Below are positions 18,042 to 26,403 of a DNA stretch of 64,000 bases, piece after piece (the stretch's first letter is position 1; each line of letters begins with the position of its first letter). The notes below the pieces were generated by a model. That model was given only the letters and a program-made list of their open reading frames with translations. It did not search any database and was not told the origin of the DNA. Made by a program: the position numbers and the translations under genes. This stretch comes from Alteribacter lacisalsi. GTDB taxonomy: Bacteria; Bacillota; Bacilli; Bacillales; Salisediminibacteriaceae. The stretch lies in the NCBI RefSeq assembly GCF_003226345.1, contig NZ_PDOF01000001.1, forward strand, positions 558,001 through 622,000, in the 5' to 3' direction.

Positions 18042-19037
18042 ATGGCAGTATTGGTATGCGGCGGAGCAGGTTATATCGGCAGCCATGCAGCGCTGGCGCT
18101 GCTTGAAAAAAATGAAGAAGTCGTGGTCGTGGACAACCTCCAGACCGGCCATAAGGACGCAGTAAGCGAAGGGGCAAAGCTGTACAGCGGCGACCTTCGG
18201 GACGAGGCTTTTCTAAACACTGTTTTTGAAGAAAATGACATCGAGTCGGTCATTCATTTTGCAGCTGATTCCCTTGTGGGCGTAAGCATGGAGGAGCCGC
18301 TTCAGTATTACAGCAACAACGTATACGGAGCCATGTGTCTTTTGAGCGCAATGAAAGAGCACGGCGTGTCACGCATTGTGTTTTCCTCTACAGCAGCAGC
18401 TTACGGCGAACCAGTCAGTGTTCCGATTCAGGAAACTGATCCGACAGTCCCCGGCAATCCTTATGGTGAGACGAAATTGGCCATTGAAAAAATGCTCAAG
18501 TGGTGCGGTGAGGCTTACGGCATCCGTTCCATATCGCTCCGGTATTTCAACGTGGCAGGTGCCGATATGTCCGGCAGAATCGGGGAAGACCACACACCGG
18601 AAACACATTTAATTCCGATCGTTCTGCAAGTAGCACTCGGTCAGAGGGATAAAATCATGATTTTCGGCGACGATTATCATACACCTGACGGCACGTGTAT
18701 CCGTGATTACATTCATGTCAGTGACTTGATTGACGCTCATCTCCTTGCTTTAGGGCGTCTCAGAGACGGGCATGGGAGCAGCGTGTATAACCTTGGCAAC
18801 GGAAACGGCTTCAGCGTGAAAGAAGTCATTGAAACAGCCAGGAAAGTAACGGGAAGAGAGATTCCGGCAGAGCTTGCCCCTCGGAGAGCGGGGGATCCGG
18901 CACGGCTTGTGGCCTCCTCAGATAAGGCACGAAGCGAACTTGGCTGGGAACCGGCATACCCCGAACTGGAAAAGATCATTGATAGTGCCTGGAACTGGCA
19001 CCGTCAGCGTCCCAATGGCTACGAGGATGGGCAGTAA
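18042..19037 (+). CDS. galE: UDP-glucose 4-epimerase
   Basis: 331 residues, extended SDR family; interconverts UDP-galactose and UDP-glucose. NAD-binding GGAGYIGSHAALALL at the N-terminus, catalytic Ser in FSSTAAAYG and YxxxK as YGETKLAIEK. TCIRDYIHVSDLIDAHLLAL is the typical later signature. Nineteen bases after galK, with a GAAGGGAGAG site. A second, less similar epimerase at 55397 serves the glycan cluster. Confidence 0.96.
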   Translation: MAVLVCGGAGYIGSHAALALLEKNEEVVVVDNLQTGHKDAVSEGAKLYSGDLRDEAFLNTVFEENDIESVIHFAADSLVGVSMEEPLQYYSNNVYGAMCLLSAMKEHGVSRIVFSSTAAAYGEPVSVPIQETDPTVPGNPYGETKLAIEKMLKWCGEAYGIRSISLRYFNVAGADMSGRIGEDHTPETHLIPIVLQVALGQRDKIMIFGDDYHTPDGTCIRDYIHVSDLIDAHLLALGRLRDGHGSSVYNLGNGNGFSVKEVIETARKVTGREIPAELAPRRAGDPARLVASSDKARSELGWEPAYPELEKIIDSAWNWHRQRPNGYEDGQ

Positions 19038-19067
19038 ACAATACAATCCTGTAAAGGAAGTGGAAAG

Positions 19068-20579
19068 ATGAATATATACACCGAAATCGAACGGCTGCTT
19101 CAGTACGGAAGGCAGAAGGATCTGTTTGAAGAAGTGGATCAGGATTACGTCCGAAACGGGGTTTTCAGCGTGCTCGGTCTGAATGATGCAGAATCAGCTG
19201 CAGCACCGGTGGAGGCTCTTCAATCGCCCGTACCGATCCTGAGTAATATTCTTGACTGGGCTTATGAAAACGGACGACTGGAGGAAAACACAGTTACCCG
19301 CCGGGATCTGCTTGATACAAAAATCATGGGCTGTCTGGCCGGTCGTCCATCTGATATTCTCTATCGGTTTGACGTATGTGAAGAAGAGAACGGGATTGAA
19401 GCGGCCACAAGTGAATTTTATGCGTTCAGCAAGGACGTTCACTACATCCGCACCGATCGGATTGCAAAGAATGAAAGCTGGTTTACCGAGACGGAATATG
19501 GCAGCCTGGAAATTACAATTAATTTATCCAAGCCTGAGAAAGATCCGAGGGAAATTGCAGCCGCGAAAAAGGTGAAACAGGCTTCCTATCCCAAATGCCT
19601 ACTCTGCAGGGAAAACGTCGGCTTTGAAGGGCGCATCAATCATCCGGCCCGTCAGAATCTGCGTACCATTCCGATAAACCTGGGAGATGAACGCTGGCAC
19701 CTTCAATTCTCCCCGTACGTGTATTACAACGAGCATGCCATCGTATTCAAGGACGCCCATGAGCCGATGAAAATTCACGCAAAGACATTCAAACGTCTAC
19801 TCGCATTTACAGAGCGTTTCCCTCATTATTTTATCGGCTCGAATGCGGACCTTCCCATCGTAGGCGGCTCGATCCTGAGCCACGATCACTTTCAGGGCGG
19901 CAGTCATACCTTTCCGATGGCCGAGGCTGAGGTGGAAACCGGGATTTCGCTTGACCGGTTCCCTGGCGTTCAGGCAGGTATTGTGAAATGGCCCATGTCC
20001 GTTCTCCGCATTTCCGGAAAAGACGCCGGTGAACTGACAGAGGCCGCAGACGATATTCTTCATCAGTGGAAAGCGTATTCGGACGAATCTGTGGGCATTC
20101 ATGCTTTTACCGGTGACACACCGCACAATACGATTACACCGATTGCAAGAAAACGTGACGGATTGTTCGAGCTTGATCTGGTGCTCCGGAACAACCGGAC
20201 AGACGAAGAGCACCCCGAGGGTATTTTTCATCCCCACCGTGAAGTGCATCACATAAAAAAAGAAAACATTGGCCTTATTGAAGTGATGGGACTGGCAGTC
20301 CTGCCGGGCCGTCTTAAAACAGAACTGGCAGAGCTTGCCGAGGCGATGACCTCACAGGACCCGCAAACTGAGATCCGCTCCAGCGAAGTGATTCGTAAAC
20401 ACGAGGCATGGGCGATGGTAATCCTGGAAAAATACCCGGAAATTGACCGGGAAAGCGCTCCGTCTGTGCTTAAGGAGGAGGTCGGCCGTGTGTTCGCTGA
20501 AATTTTATCCCATGCGGGGGTGTTTAAGCGGGACGAAGCAGGTCGACGTGCCTTCAGGGCCTTTACGGATACACTTTAA
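19068..20579 (+). CDS. galT: UDP-glucose--hexose-1-phosphate uridylyltransferase, Firmicutes type
   Basis: 503 residues, longer than the E. coli type and matching the Gram-positive GalT family. Transfers UMP between UDP-glucose and galactose 1-phosphate. Diagnostic stretches: CLLCRENVGFEGRINHPARQNLRTIPI, SPYVYYNEHAIVF and the active-site region GGSILSHDHFQGGSHTFPM with its His residues. It starts 30 bases after galE and completes the Leloir operon. A GC-rich repeat follows. Confidence 0.95.
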   Translation: MNIYTEIERLLQYGRQKDLFEEVDQDYVRNGVFSVLGLNDAESAAAPVEALQSPVPILSNILDWAYENGRLEENTVTRRDLLDTKIMGCLAGRPSDILYRFDVCEEENGIEAATSEFYAFSKDVHYIRTDRIAKNESWFTETEYGSLEITINLSKPEKDPREIAAAKKVKQASYPKCLLCRENVGFEGRINHPARQNLRTIPINLGDERWHLQFSPYVYYNEHAIVFKDAHEPMKIHAKTFKRLLAFTERFPHYFIGSNADLPIVGGSILSHDHFQGGSHTFPMAEAEVETGISLDRFPGVQAGIVKWPMSVLRISGKDAGELTEAADDILHQWKAYSDESVGIHAFTGDTPHNTITPIARKRDGLFELDLVLRNNRTDEEHPEGIFHPHREVHHIKKENIGLIEVMGLAVLPGRLKTELAELAEAMTSQDPQTEIRSSEVIRKHEAWAMVILEKYPEIDRESAPSVLKEEVGRVFAEILSHAGVFKRDEAGRRAFRAFTDTL

Positions 20580-20616
20580 TAAATTGAAAGGTAAACCTGG
20601 GATTAATATTACAGGA

Positions 20617-20746
20617 AGAGAAGCTCCACTCCACGCCGTCCGTTCGCTTTCCGCGGCGATGCCGGCAAGCCTCCGCGGGCTTCGCCCTGCGGGGTCTCGC
20701 CCGGCCTCCATTGCCGCAGGAGTCTCACTGCCGGCGTGAAGTTGCG
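20617..20746. repeat. GC-rich intergenic repeat of Bacillaceae type
   Basis: A GC-rich, hairpin-forming stretch with the recognisable segments CGCTTTCCGCGG, GGGCTTCGCCCTGCGGGGTC and CCGCAGGAGTCTC. Similar dispersed intergenic repeats occur in B. halodurans and relatives (from memory). The centre folds as CCGCGGGC-TTC-GCCCTGCGG. It fills the gap between galT and the ROK gene and may act as a transcription or mRNA-end signal. A short related fragment is at 26312. Confidence 0.65.
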
Positions 20747-20790
20747 CATGTAATCAAATGACTATCTTCAGTTAGAAGGGGGGATAAGGA

Positions 20791-22026
20791 ATGATTAGTC
20801 GGGATACAACAGGCAGCTTTAAGCTCATGAAATCAATGAACCGGGCTTTGATTTTGAACACAATCCGGACACACGGGCCGATTTCCCGGGCTGATATTGC
20901 AAAAAAAACGAAGCTGACCCCTCCAACTGTTACGAATATATCCGGTGAACTGTTAAAATCCGGGCTTATTAATGAAGGAGAGACGGGGGTTTCAAAAGGA
21001 GGGAGACGGCCGATCCTCCTGACGATCAACTGGAACAGCCAATTTGTCATCGGAATTGACATAGGGGTCAGAAAGGTTCGGCTGATCCTTACAAACCTGA
21101 AAGCGGAAATCGTGAGTAAACGGGTGGAAAAGCTTCCGGTACCTCTTACAGCAGATGATCTGACCGGCATTATGACAGCTGCAGTGAAAAAGCTGATCGA
21201 TGCGGCGGAAGTAGATCCAGGAAAGCTGCTTGGAATCGGTGTCGGGATGCACGGCATTGTGGACGCAGAAAAAGGGGTTTCCCTTTATGCACCTACGCTC
21301 AATCTCAAGGACATACCATTAAAAGACGTCCTGGAACAAGCCTTCAGGATACCGGTGAAGGTGGAGAATGATGCAAAAACCCTCGCACTGGGTGAACGGT
21401 GGTACGGAGGCCACGGGCCCGATACGGACAACCTCGTATGCGTGAACGTGGGGGAGGGAATTGGAGCCGGGATCATATTCAACAACCGTATTTATCACGG
21501 AAACGATCATATCGCAGGTGAAATCGGCCATATGGTCGTTGATATTGACGGTCCGAGGTGTTCCTGCGGCAACTACGGATGCCTGCAGACGGTGGCCGGC
21601 GGCCGGGCACTGAAGGAATATGTGCTCCGGGAAGCCGCTCTTGGCAGAGAGACTTCCATTCTTGAGGCAGCCGGGGGGAACCCTGATGAAGCAGACGGGA
21701 AAATCATTTATGAATGTGCGCTGAAAGGTGACGGACTGGCACTTGAAGCCTTTGCCAAGACCGGCCGTTACCTTGGACTCGGGCTTTTAAACCTGATTCA
21801 TCTGGTGAACCCGCCGCTGGTTGTTATCGGCGGGGGCGTGGCAAAGGCGGGAGATCTGATCCTGAAGCCCGTCCAGAACCTTGTGAAGCAGCGGGGAATT
21901 ACAGAAAAAGCGAAAAGAACAGACATTGCTATTTCCCGTCTCGGCGAGGAAGGTACGGCATTCGGGGCTGTGACCCTCGTACTGGCCGACTTTTTCGCCC
22001 TCGAAGCAAAAACGGAAAAAAGATAA
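20791..22026 (+). CDS. ROK-family transcriptional repressor, second copy
   Basis: 411 residues. Winged helix SMNRALILNTIRTHGPISRADIAKKTKLTPPTVTNISGEL, then the ROK domain with GVGMHGIVDAEKGVSLYAPTLNLKDIPLKDVLE, GEIGHMVVDIDGPRCSCGNYGCLQTVAGG (zinc Cys ligands) and a glycine-rich C-terminal motif. Colinear with the ROK protein at 5490, so a paralogous pair brackets the sugar island. AGAAGGGGGG precedes the start. It probably senses a sugar from the pathway, such as galactose, arabinose or an oligomer (inference). Confidence 0.92.
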   Translation: MISRDTTGSFKLMKSMNRALILNTIRTHGPISRADIAKKTKLTPPTVTNISGELLKSGLINEGETGVSKGGRRPILLTINWNSQFVIGIDIGVRKVRLILTNLKAEIVSKRVEKLPVPLTADDLTGIMTAAVKKLIDAAEVDPGKLLGIGVGMHGIVDAEKGVSLYAPTLNLKDIPLKDVLEQAFRIPVKVENDAKTLALGERWYGGHGPDTDNLVCVNVGEGIGAGIIFNNRIYHGNDHIAGEIGHMVVDIDGPRCSCGNYGCLQTVAGGRALKEYVLREAALGRETSILEAAGGNPDEADGKIIYECALKGDGLALEAFAKTGRYLGLGLLNLIHLVNPPLVVIGGGVAKAGDLILKPVQNLVKQRGITEKAKRTDIAISRLGEEGTAFGAVTLVLADFFALEAKTEKR

Positions 22027-22063
22027 ATGCCGGAATGACCGGCGCATAAAAGGAGAAAAAGAA

Positions 22064-23146
22064 ATGATACCAATGGGAGAAGAGAAACTGAAGCAGTTTT
22101 TAAGGGATAAAGGCTATGCCGGTATTATTCTTCGTACAAGGGCCAATTTTTCCTGGGTAACGGGAGGAAAGGTCAATCACATTGTCAATACCACCGATAC
22201 AGGGGTGGCGGATCTGGTTCTTTTTAAGGAACGAAAATTCTGTGTTACCTCGAAGATGGAGTCACGCCGGATTATGGAGGAAGAACTGGCAGGCCTCGGA
22301 TACGAACTGATTGAAACCGAATGGTATGAAGATCCGTTTGAAGAGGTGGTGCGTCTCTGCGATGGAAGACGGATGGCGGCAGACACAGATATAGATGGAG
22401 CCGTGAACGTGGCAGAAGAACTGGCCGGGATCCGGAGTACCCTGACAACTGAGGAAATGAAAAGTTACAGGGCACTTGGGCAGGCAGCAGCGCAAGCCGT
22501 TGAGTCTGTTGCCCGGGAAATCAAACCTGGCATGACAGAGTATGACGTGCAGGCCCTGATTGCCGCTCGCGTTATGCCACAGGGGATTAATCCCCAGGTC
22601 ATTCTCGTGGCGACCGATGACCGGATCTTTAACTACCGTCACCCGATTCCGACCAGAAAAAAGCTTGAAAAGTATGCCATGATTGTCCTGTGTGCCGAAA
22701 GAGGCGGTCTCGTCGCAAACGTGACCCGTTTTGTTCATTTTGGCGAGCTGCCGGCAAGGATCGCCGAAAACAAGGAAAAGCTGGCGGTTATCGATGTGAC
22801 CATGAACGCAGAATCCCGCCCGGGAACAAAAGTGAGTGATGTATTTAACGCAGGTGTGGCAGCCTACGAGGATGCAGGCTTCCCTGATGACTGGCGCCTT
22901 CTTCATCAGGGCGGACCGACTGGCTACGCGTCCCGGGAGTATCTAGCTTCAATGAATACCCATGATGTGATCAAGGTCAATCAGGCTTTTGCCTGGAACC
23001 CCGCAATCCGCGGGATTAAGTCAGAGGACACAGTGCTTGTGGGAGAAGAGGCCAATGAGTTTCTCACCCATACCGGTGGATGGCCGTATATTGAAGTGGA
23101 ATATGAAGGCGGTTTATACCATCGTCCGGACATCCTGATAAGATAA
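22064..23146 (+). CDS. M24-fold (creatinase/prolidase-like) protein without canonical metal ligands
   Basis: 360 residues: an N-terminal creatinase-type domain (1-125), then a pita-bread domain. HPIPTRKKLEKYAMIVLCAERGG...NVTRFVHFG aligns with the family stretch that normally holds two metal Asp residues (D...DITRT); here the positions are hydrophobic and Asn. LLHQGGPTGY and WNPAIRGIKSEDT occupy later motif places. Canonical dinuclear peptidase activity is therefore doubtful. It may bind or cleave a small C-N compound. Start ATG with AAAGGAG. It closely follows the ROK gene (37 bases), suggesting co-transcription. Confidence 0.8.
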   Translation: MIPMGEEKLKQFLRDKGYAGIILRTRANFSWVTGGKVNHIVNTTDTGVADLVLFKERKFCVTSKMESRRIMEEELAGLGYELIETEWYEDPFEEVVRLCDGRRMAADTDIDGAVNVAEELAGIRSTLTTEEMKSYRALGQAAAQAVESVAREIKPGMTEYDVQALIAARVMPQGINPQVILVATDDRIFNYRHPIPTRKKLEKYAMIVLCAERGGLVANVTRFVHFGELPARIAENKEKLAVIDVTMNAESRPGTKVSDVFNAGVAAYEDAGFPDDWRLLHQGGPTGYASREYLASMNTHDVIKVNQAFAWNPAIRGIKSEDTVLVGEEANEFLTHTGGWPYIEVEYEGGLYHRPDILIR

Positions 23147-23156
23147 ATGTCAGCTG

Positions 23157-23183
23157 GAGCCTTCCCGGAGGAGGGCTCTTTTT
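23157..23183 (+). terminator. Rho-independent terminator after the M24 gene
   Basis: GAGCCTTCC / GGAGGGCTC stem (one G-T pair), loop CGGA, tail TTTTT. Confidence 0.9.
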
Positions 23184-23296
23184 GTCGGCGAGCCGGCTTT
23201 CTGCCATGCATGCTCTAACCATTCCCTTCCATTAGCAAAAAATCCGTTTTCGTTTTATACTAATAAGCGACCAGTACATAACATTAGGAGGTCCTT

Positions 23297-24229
23297 ATGA
23301 CCACATCAAATATGAAAGTGTTCAGTCTAAATTCAAACGAGCAGATTGCAAGGGAAGTTGTCCGCCACCTTGGGGCGGAAATGGGGAAAAGTACGATCAA
23401 GAGGTTTTCCGACGGGGAAATCCAGATGAATATCGAGGAAAGTATCCGGGGAGATGACGTGTACTTGATTCAATCCACGTCCACACCGGGAAACGAGTAC
23501 CTGATGGAACTTCTCATTATGGTGGATGCCATGAAGCGTGCGTCCGCAAAATCGATCAGCTGTGTGATTCCCTACTTCGGCTATTCCCGACAGGACCGGA
23601 AAGCCCGTTCGAGGGAGCCGATTACGGCAAAACTGATCGCGAATCTGATTGAAAAAGCCGGTGCTGACCGGATTATTACAGTGGACATCCACGCCCCGCA
23701 GGTTCAGGGCTTTTTCAACATTCCGGTGGATCACCTGAATTCAATTCCAATGCTTGCAGACTACTTCGTCGGTAAAAACCTCCAGGACGTTGTGGTTGTG
23801 GCTCCGGAAAACGGCGGTGTTGTCCGTGCGCGTCAGATTGGGGATATTCTGGATGCACCAATTGCCCTGATCGACCGCAACCGCCGGGAAACGAGCGGCA
23901 TGGATTTTATCGGTGAAGTGGAAGGAAAAACGGCGATTATTATTGATGACATGATCGATACCGCTCGTACGATCACGACGGCTTCAAAGCATTTAATTGA
24001 ACGAGGCGCGAAGGAAGTGTATGCCTGTGCCACGCACCCGGTTCTGTCGGATCCTGCGATGGACCGGATCAGCGAATCGGACATCGTGGAAGTGGTTACG
24101 ACAGATTCTATCTACCTTCCGGATGTAAAACAGACCGATAAGATAACCGTCCTGAGTCTTGCGCCGCTTCTTGCCCAGGCCATTGAAAAAGTGCAGAACA
24201 ACGAATCTGTAAGTACGCTATTTGAATAA
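23297..24229 (+). CDS. Ribose-phosphate pyrophosphokinase-like protein (PRPP synthase paralogue)
   Basis: 310 residues, full-length class I PRPP synthase: [38 protein letters not shown] (ATP flexible loop), [20 protein letters not shown] (metal/ATP signature). The ribose-5-phosphate loop reads [11 protein letters not shown], with Arg (codon CGT) where the family has Gly (DTAGT). It stands alone, away from the usual glmU-prs neighbourhood, so I take it as a paralogue; whether it makes PRPP is open. AGGAGG before the ATG, terminators behind. Confidence 0.9.
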   Translation: MTTSNMKVFSLNSNEQIAREVVRHLGAEMGKSTIKRFSDGEIQMNIEESIRGDDVYLIQSTSTPGNEYLMELLIMVDAMKRASAKSISCVIPYFGYSRQDRKARSREPITAKLIANLIEKAGADRIITVDIHAPQVQGFFNIPVDHLNSIPMLADYFVGKNLQDVVVVAPENGGVVRARQIGDILDAPIALIDRNRRETSGMDFIGEVEGKTAIIIDDMIDTARTITTASKHLIERGAKEVYACATHPVLSDPAMDRISESDIVEVVTTDSIYLPDVKQTDKITVLSLAPLLAQAIEKVQNNESVSTLFE

Positions 24230-24238
24230 TACAGAAAT

Positions 24239-24270
24239 AATCCCGGTCTTAAGATGAGGCCGGGATTTTT
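24239..24270 (+). terminator. Rho-independent terminator after the PRPP synthase gene
   Basis: AATCCCGG / CCGGGATT stem with a 13-base loop and T-run. Confidence 0.88.
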
Positions 24271-24293
24271 CCGTTGGGATTCAATGCAAAATT

Positions 24294-24323
24294 AAAACCT
24301 CACCGGGGGCCGGCGAGGTTTTT
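24294..24323. terminator. Second, bidirectional terminator-like hairpin
   Basis: AAAACCTC-A-CCGG / CCGG-C-GAGGTTTT with three G in the loop; A-run before and T-run after, so it can work in both directions. Confidence 0.75.
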
Positions 24324-24583
24324 AAAGCAACTACGAATGATTTCTGTAATGGGCCAGAAGATCGGCAACAGCATGAAAGAATTCAACAAACTGGAAACCA
24401 AGAACGGAAAGGGCAGTAATGGAAAAAAGGCCGGTGAGCATCTCGGTAAGTACCTGCACGCAGATTCCTCCTTCTGGTAAGGTACTTCATTATAATCCTG
24501 GAGCCAAGCAGTCAGCCAGTGGGAAAACGTGTAAAACATTGAAGCTTTGTCAATCGGAAATGGGAGGCCGACCTTTGAACAGA
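24324..24583. other. Gene-free stretch
   Basis: Between convergent terminators. Short open frames exist on both strands, but none has a ribosome binding site or recognisable protein character. I see no structured RNA. Confidence 0.5.
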
Positions 24584-24584
24584 C

Positions 24585-24630
24585 AAAAAAGCAGGCTGAG
24601 CCGGTTTTAACCGGAGCACCTGCTCTTTCA
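24585..24630 (-). terminator. Terminator of the three-repeat protein gene
   Basis: On the minus strand AGCAGG...CCGGTTAAAACCGG...CCTGCT followed by TTTTTT: a nested stem with T-run. Confidence 0.8.
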
Positions 24631-24636
24631 TTCTGT

Positions 24637-25122
24637 TTAAAACGGTATCTGCTCATCGAGATCAGCCCGAAGGAGTGCAGTTTCGGCTAAAGCCTCCATC
24701 GCGGCACCGTAGGCTTCAAACCAGGCACCGATGATCCCGAGTTTTCGTCCCTGAATCTCCTGTTCCCGGTCAGGAGAGACTTCAAGGCTGAAACCGAATG
24801 CAGCCAGTGCAGTCCCAATCGTTTGGAGCCAGACGCCGGTAACAGCCTGACGTTCCAGGGCCAGTGCTCTCGGGTCATCTTCTTCCTGCTCCAGCTCATG
24901 CAGTTCTTCTGTGACACCAATGGCTTCAAGGGCGGAGCCGGCAAACTGAATCCAGACACCAGCGAGAACTTTGCTCTCTGCAGCACTGAGCCTGATGTTG
25001 TCATCGTTTTCAGCGTTGTTTAACTTCTTTTGCAGTTCCTTGATACTCTCAGGGGAGACATTTCCTTCTTCATCAAGAACGGCTTGCCTGAAGGCGCGTT
25101 TTTTTAAGTATCTCCGTTTCAT
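24637..25122 (-). CDS. Three-repeat hypothetical protein (DUF6944-like)
   Basis: 161 residues. A basic N-terminus (MKRRYLKKRAFRQAVLDEEG) and a charged helix precede three repeats of about 40 residues with the pattern GxWxxxxGxAxxAxG: LAGVWIQFAGSALEAIGVTEEL, VTGVWLQTIGTALAAFGFSLEV and IIGAWFEAYGAAMEALAETALL. The repeats look like amphipathic or membrane-associating helices separated by acidic linkers. It resembles the DUF6944 repetitive proteins of Bacillus (tentative). Start ATG at 25122 with GGAGG ten bases upstream. Function unknown. Confidence 0.7.
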   Translation of the reverse strand: MKRRYLKKRAFRQAVLDEEGNVSPESIKELQKKLNNAENDDNIRLSAAESKVLAGVWIQFAGSALEAIGVTEELHELEQEEDDPRALALERQAVTGVWLQTIGTALAAFGFSLEVSPDREQEIQGRKLGIIGAWFEAYGAAMEALAETALLRADLDEQIPF

Positions 25123-25240
25123 CTTATCTTTTACCTCCACAGTACGCACGTTTCTACGACATACTATGCCGGGATGCAAAAGCCTGAAACTTGAATGGGG
25201 GAAATTGGACATCGGCTACAGGTTATGCCTGTACATTGTC

Positions 25241-25795
25241 CTAATAAGGCATATTCGGTTTTTTTACTTCCTGACCTGAAGACGCAAATTCTTTTTTATT
25301 TTTCCGGATAAAGTTTACGATCTTTTTGAGGTCCTTCACACCGGGCCGGCCGAACGGACCGGTCTGTTTGTGCTGATAAAGCAGACGTCCTTCTTCGTCC
25401 AGAAGAAAACAGGCGGCTTCACCGTGTTCCCCGTGGTCATCGTAGGGGGACGATTCGCCTTCATGGTATAACACGCCATAGTCCTTGAGTGCCTGGTTCT
25501 TTTCATCGGCAAGTACCGGGAACGGGAAGTTGTATTCCTGCTTCATTTTCCGCAGATTGTCGGCCCGATCAGTGGAAATGCAGGTGAAGTGTATGTCTTC
25601 CTCACTGAAGTAGGCAAGGTTTTCCTGAATCTGACGGAGCTCCTCTACACATACGGGGCACCAGGATCCGCGGATGAAAACGAGAAAACGCCAGCCGGGG
25701 CGGTGTTTCATATCGTCTTTCAGGTTATATTGATCTGCGGATACTTCGTTCAGTTTAACGTCTGGAGCACGGTCACCTAATCGGATGTCTGCCAT
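25241..25795 (-). CDS. Peroxiredoxin-like redoxin (AhpC/TSA family)
   Basis: 184 residues, thioredoxin fold. FLVFIRGSWCPVCVEELRQIQENL holds a CxxC (Cys-Pro-Val-Cys), where peroxiredoxins have a catalytic Cys; GEAACFLLDEEGRLLYQHKQTGPFGRP is the later family stretch. It may reduce peroxides or act as a thiol reductase (the Cys-Pro-Val-Cys pair favours the latter). Cytoplasmic, no signal peptide. AAGGAGGG precedes the ATG. No partner gene is adjacent. Confidence 0.88.
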   Translation of the reverse strand: MADIRLGDRAPDVKLNEVSADQYNLKDDMKHRPGWRFLVFIRGSWCPVCVEELRQIQENLAYFSEEDIHFTCISTDRADNLRKMKQEYNFPFPVLADEKNQALKDYGVLYHEGESSPYDDHGEHGEAACFLLDEEGRLLYQHKQTGPFGRPGVKDLKKIVNFIRKNKKEFASSGQEVKKPNMPY

Positions 25796-25956
25796 GATAA
25801 ACCCTCCTTGATATGGTTTATCAATTATTACCCTTCCTTATGAACACATAAACGGAACGGCCTCTGTAACAATTTGTTCATAACTTTCAGCAGGATTTGG
25901 CGGCTGGAGAAGATAAGTAGGTAATAAGAGATCATAATAGGAAGAGGGGATAAAAA

Positions 25957-26289
25957 ATGGACTACCGGGATCCGATCGGGGACATGCTGAAAAACGCCAA
26001 TACAGACGAGGAACTGAAGGGGAAGGGAAAACCGCTGCCAAAGGAGTATCAGCAGCGTGATGTGTTTCAGCAGTTTCAGAAGGTTGCCAAGGAACAGGGA
26101 TTTCTGCCTGAGTGGCTGAAGCTTCAGAAGGAAATTTACAGGGATCTATGCAGCAGCCCGGACGAAGCAGGCGTCGAGGAGATCAACCTGAAAATCCGGA
26201 AGTACAACCGGATGTGCCCGCCGCCGCTTCAAAAAGGACTGGTCACCAGGGAAAACGCAGAAGCGAGAAAAGAGAAGTGGGAATCCTAA
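25957..26289 (+). CDS. DUF1992 (DnaJC28-like) protein
   Basis: 110 residues. The pattern MDYRDPIGDMLKNA...GKGKPLPKEY...FQKVAKEQGFLPEWLKLQKEI...INLKIRKYNRMCPPPLQKGLV matches the DnaJ-homologue subfamily C member 28 conserved domain (DUF1992), found alone in bacteria. Role unknown; no J domain is present. The start has GAAGAGGGG upstream. Monocistronic. Confidence 0.85.
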   Translation: MDYRDPIGDMLKNANTDEELKGKGKPLPKEYQQRDVFQQFQKVAKEQGFLPEWLKLQKEIYRDLCSSPDEAGVEEINLKIRKYNRMCPPPLQKGLVTRENAEARKEKWES

Positions 26290-26311
26290 GGATTTTAGAT
26301 ATATTACACTG

Positions 26312-26336
26312 CAGGCGGACGCTTTCCGCAGGTCTA
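26312..26336. repeat. Short fragment related to the GC-rich repeat at 20617
   Basis: GGCGGACGCTTTCCGCAGG matches the CGCTTTCCGC section and flanks of the larger copy. It looks like a remnant of the same dispersed family. Confidence 0.45.
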
Positions 26337-26368
26337 GCTTCAGAGTCCACTAGAATACTTCACAAGGA

Positions 26369-26400
26369 AAGCCCGCTCGGGTAAATGAGCGGGCTTCGGT
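26369..26400. terminator. Bidirectional terminator between convergent genes
   Basis: AAGCCCGCTC / GAGCGGGCTT stem with an 8-base loop, between the DUF1992 gene and the large repeat protein. Confidence 0.8.
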
Positions 26401-26403
26401 TTA

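Noticed and set aside
22064-23146. Annotation as Xaa-Pro aminopeptidase (PepQ/PepP)
   Set aside because: The two metal-binding Asp positions are not conserved, so peptidase activity should not be assumed.
24274-24656. Small open frames on both strands after the PRPP synthase gene
   Set aside because: They run through two terminators, lack ribosome binding sites and show no protein-like pattern.
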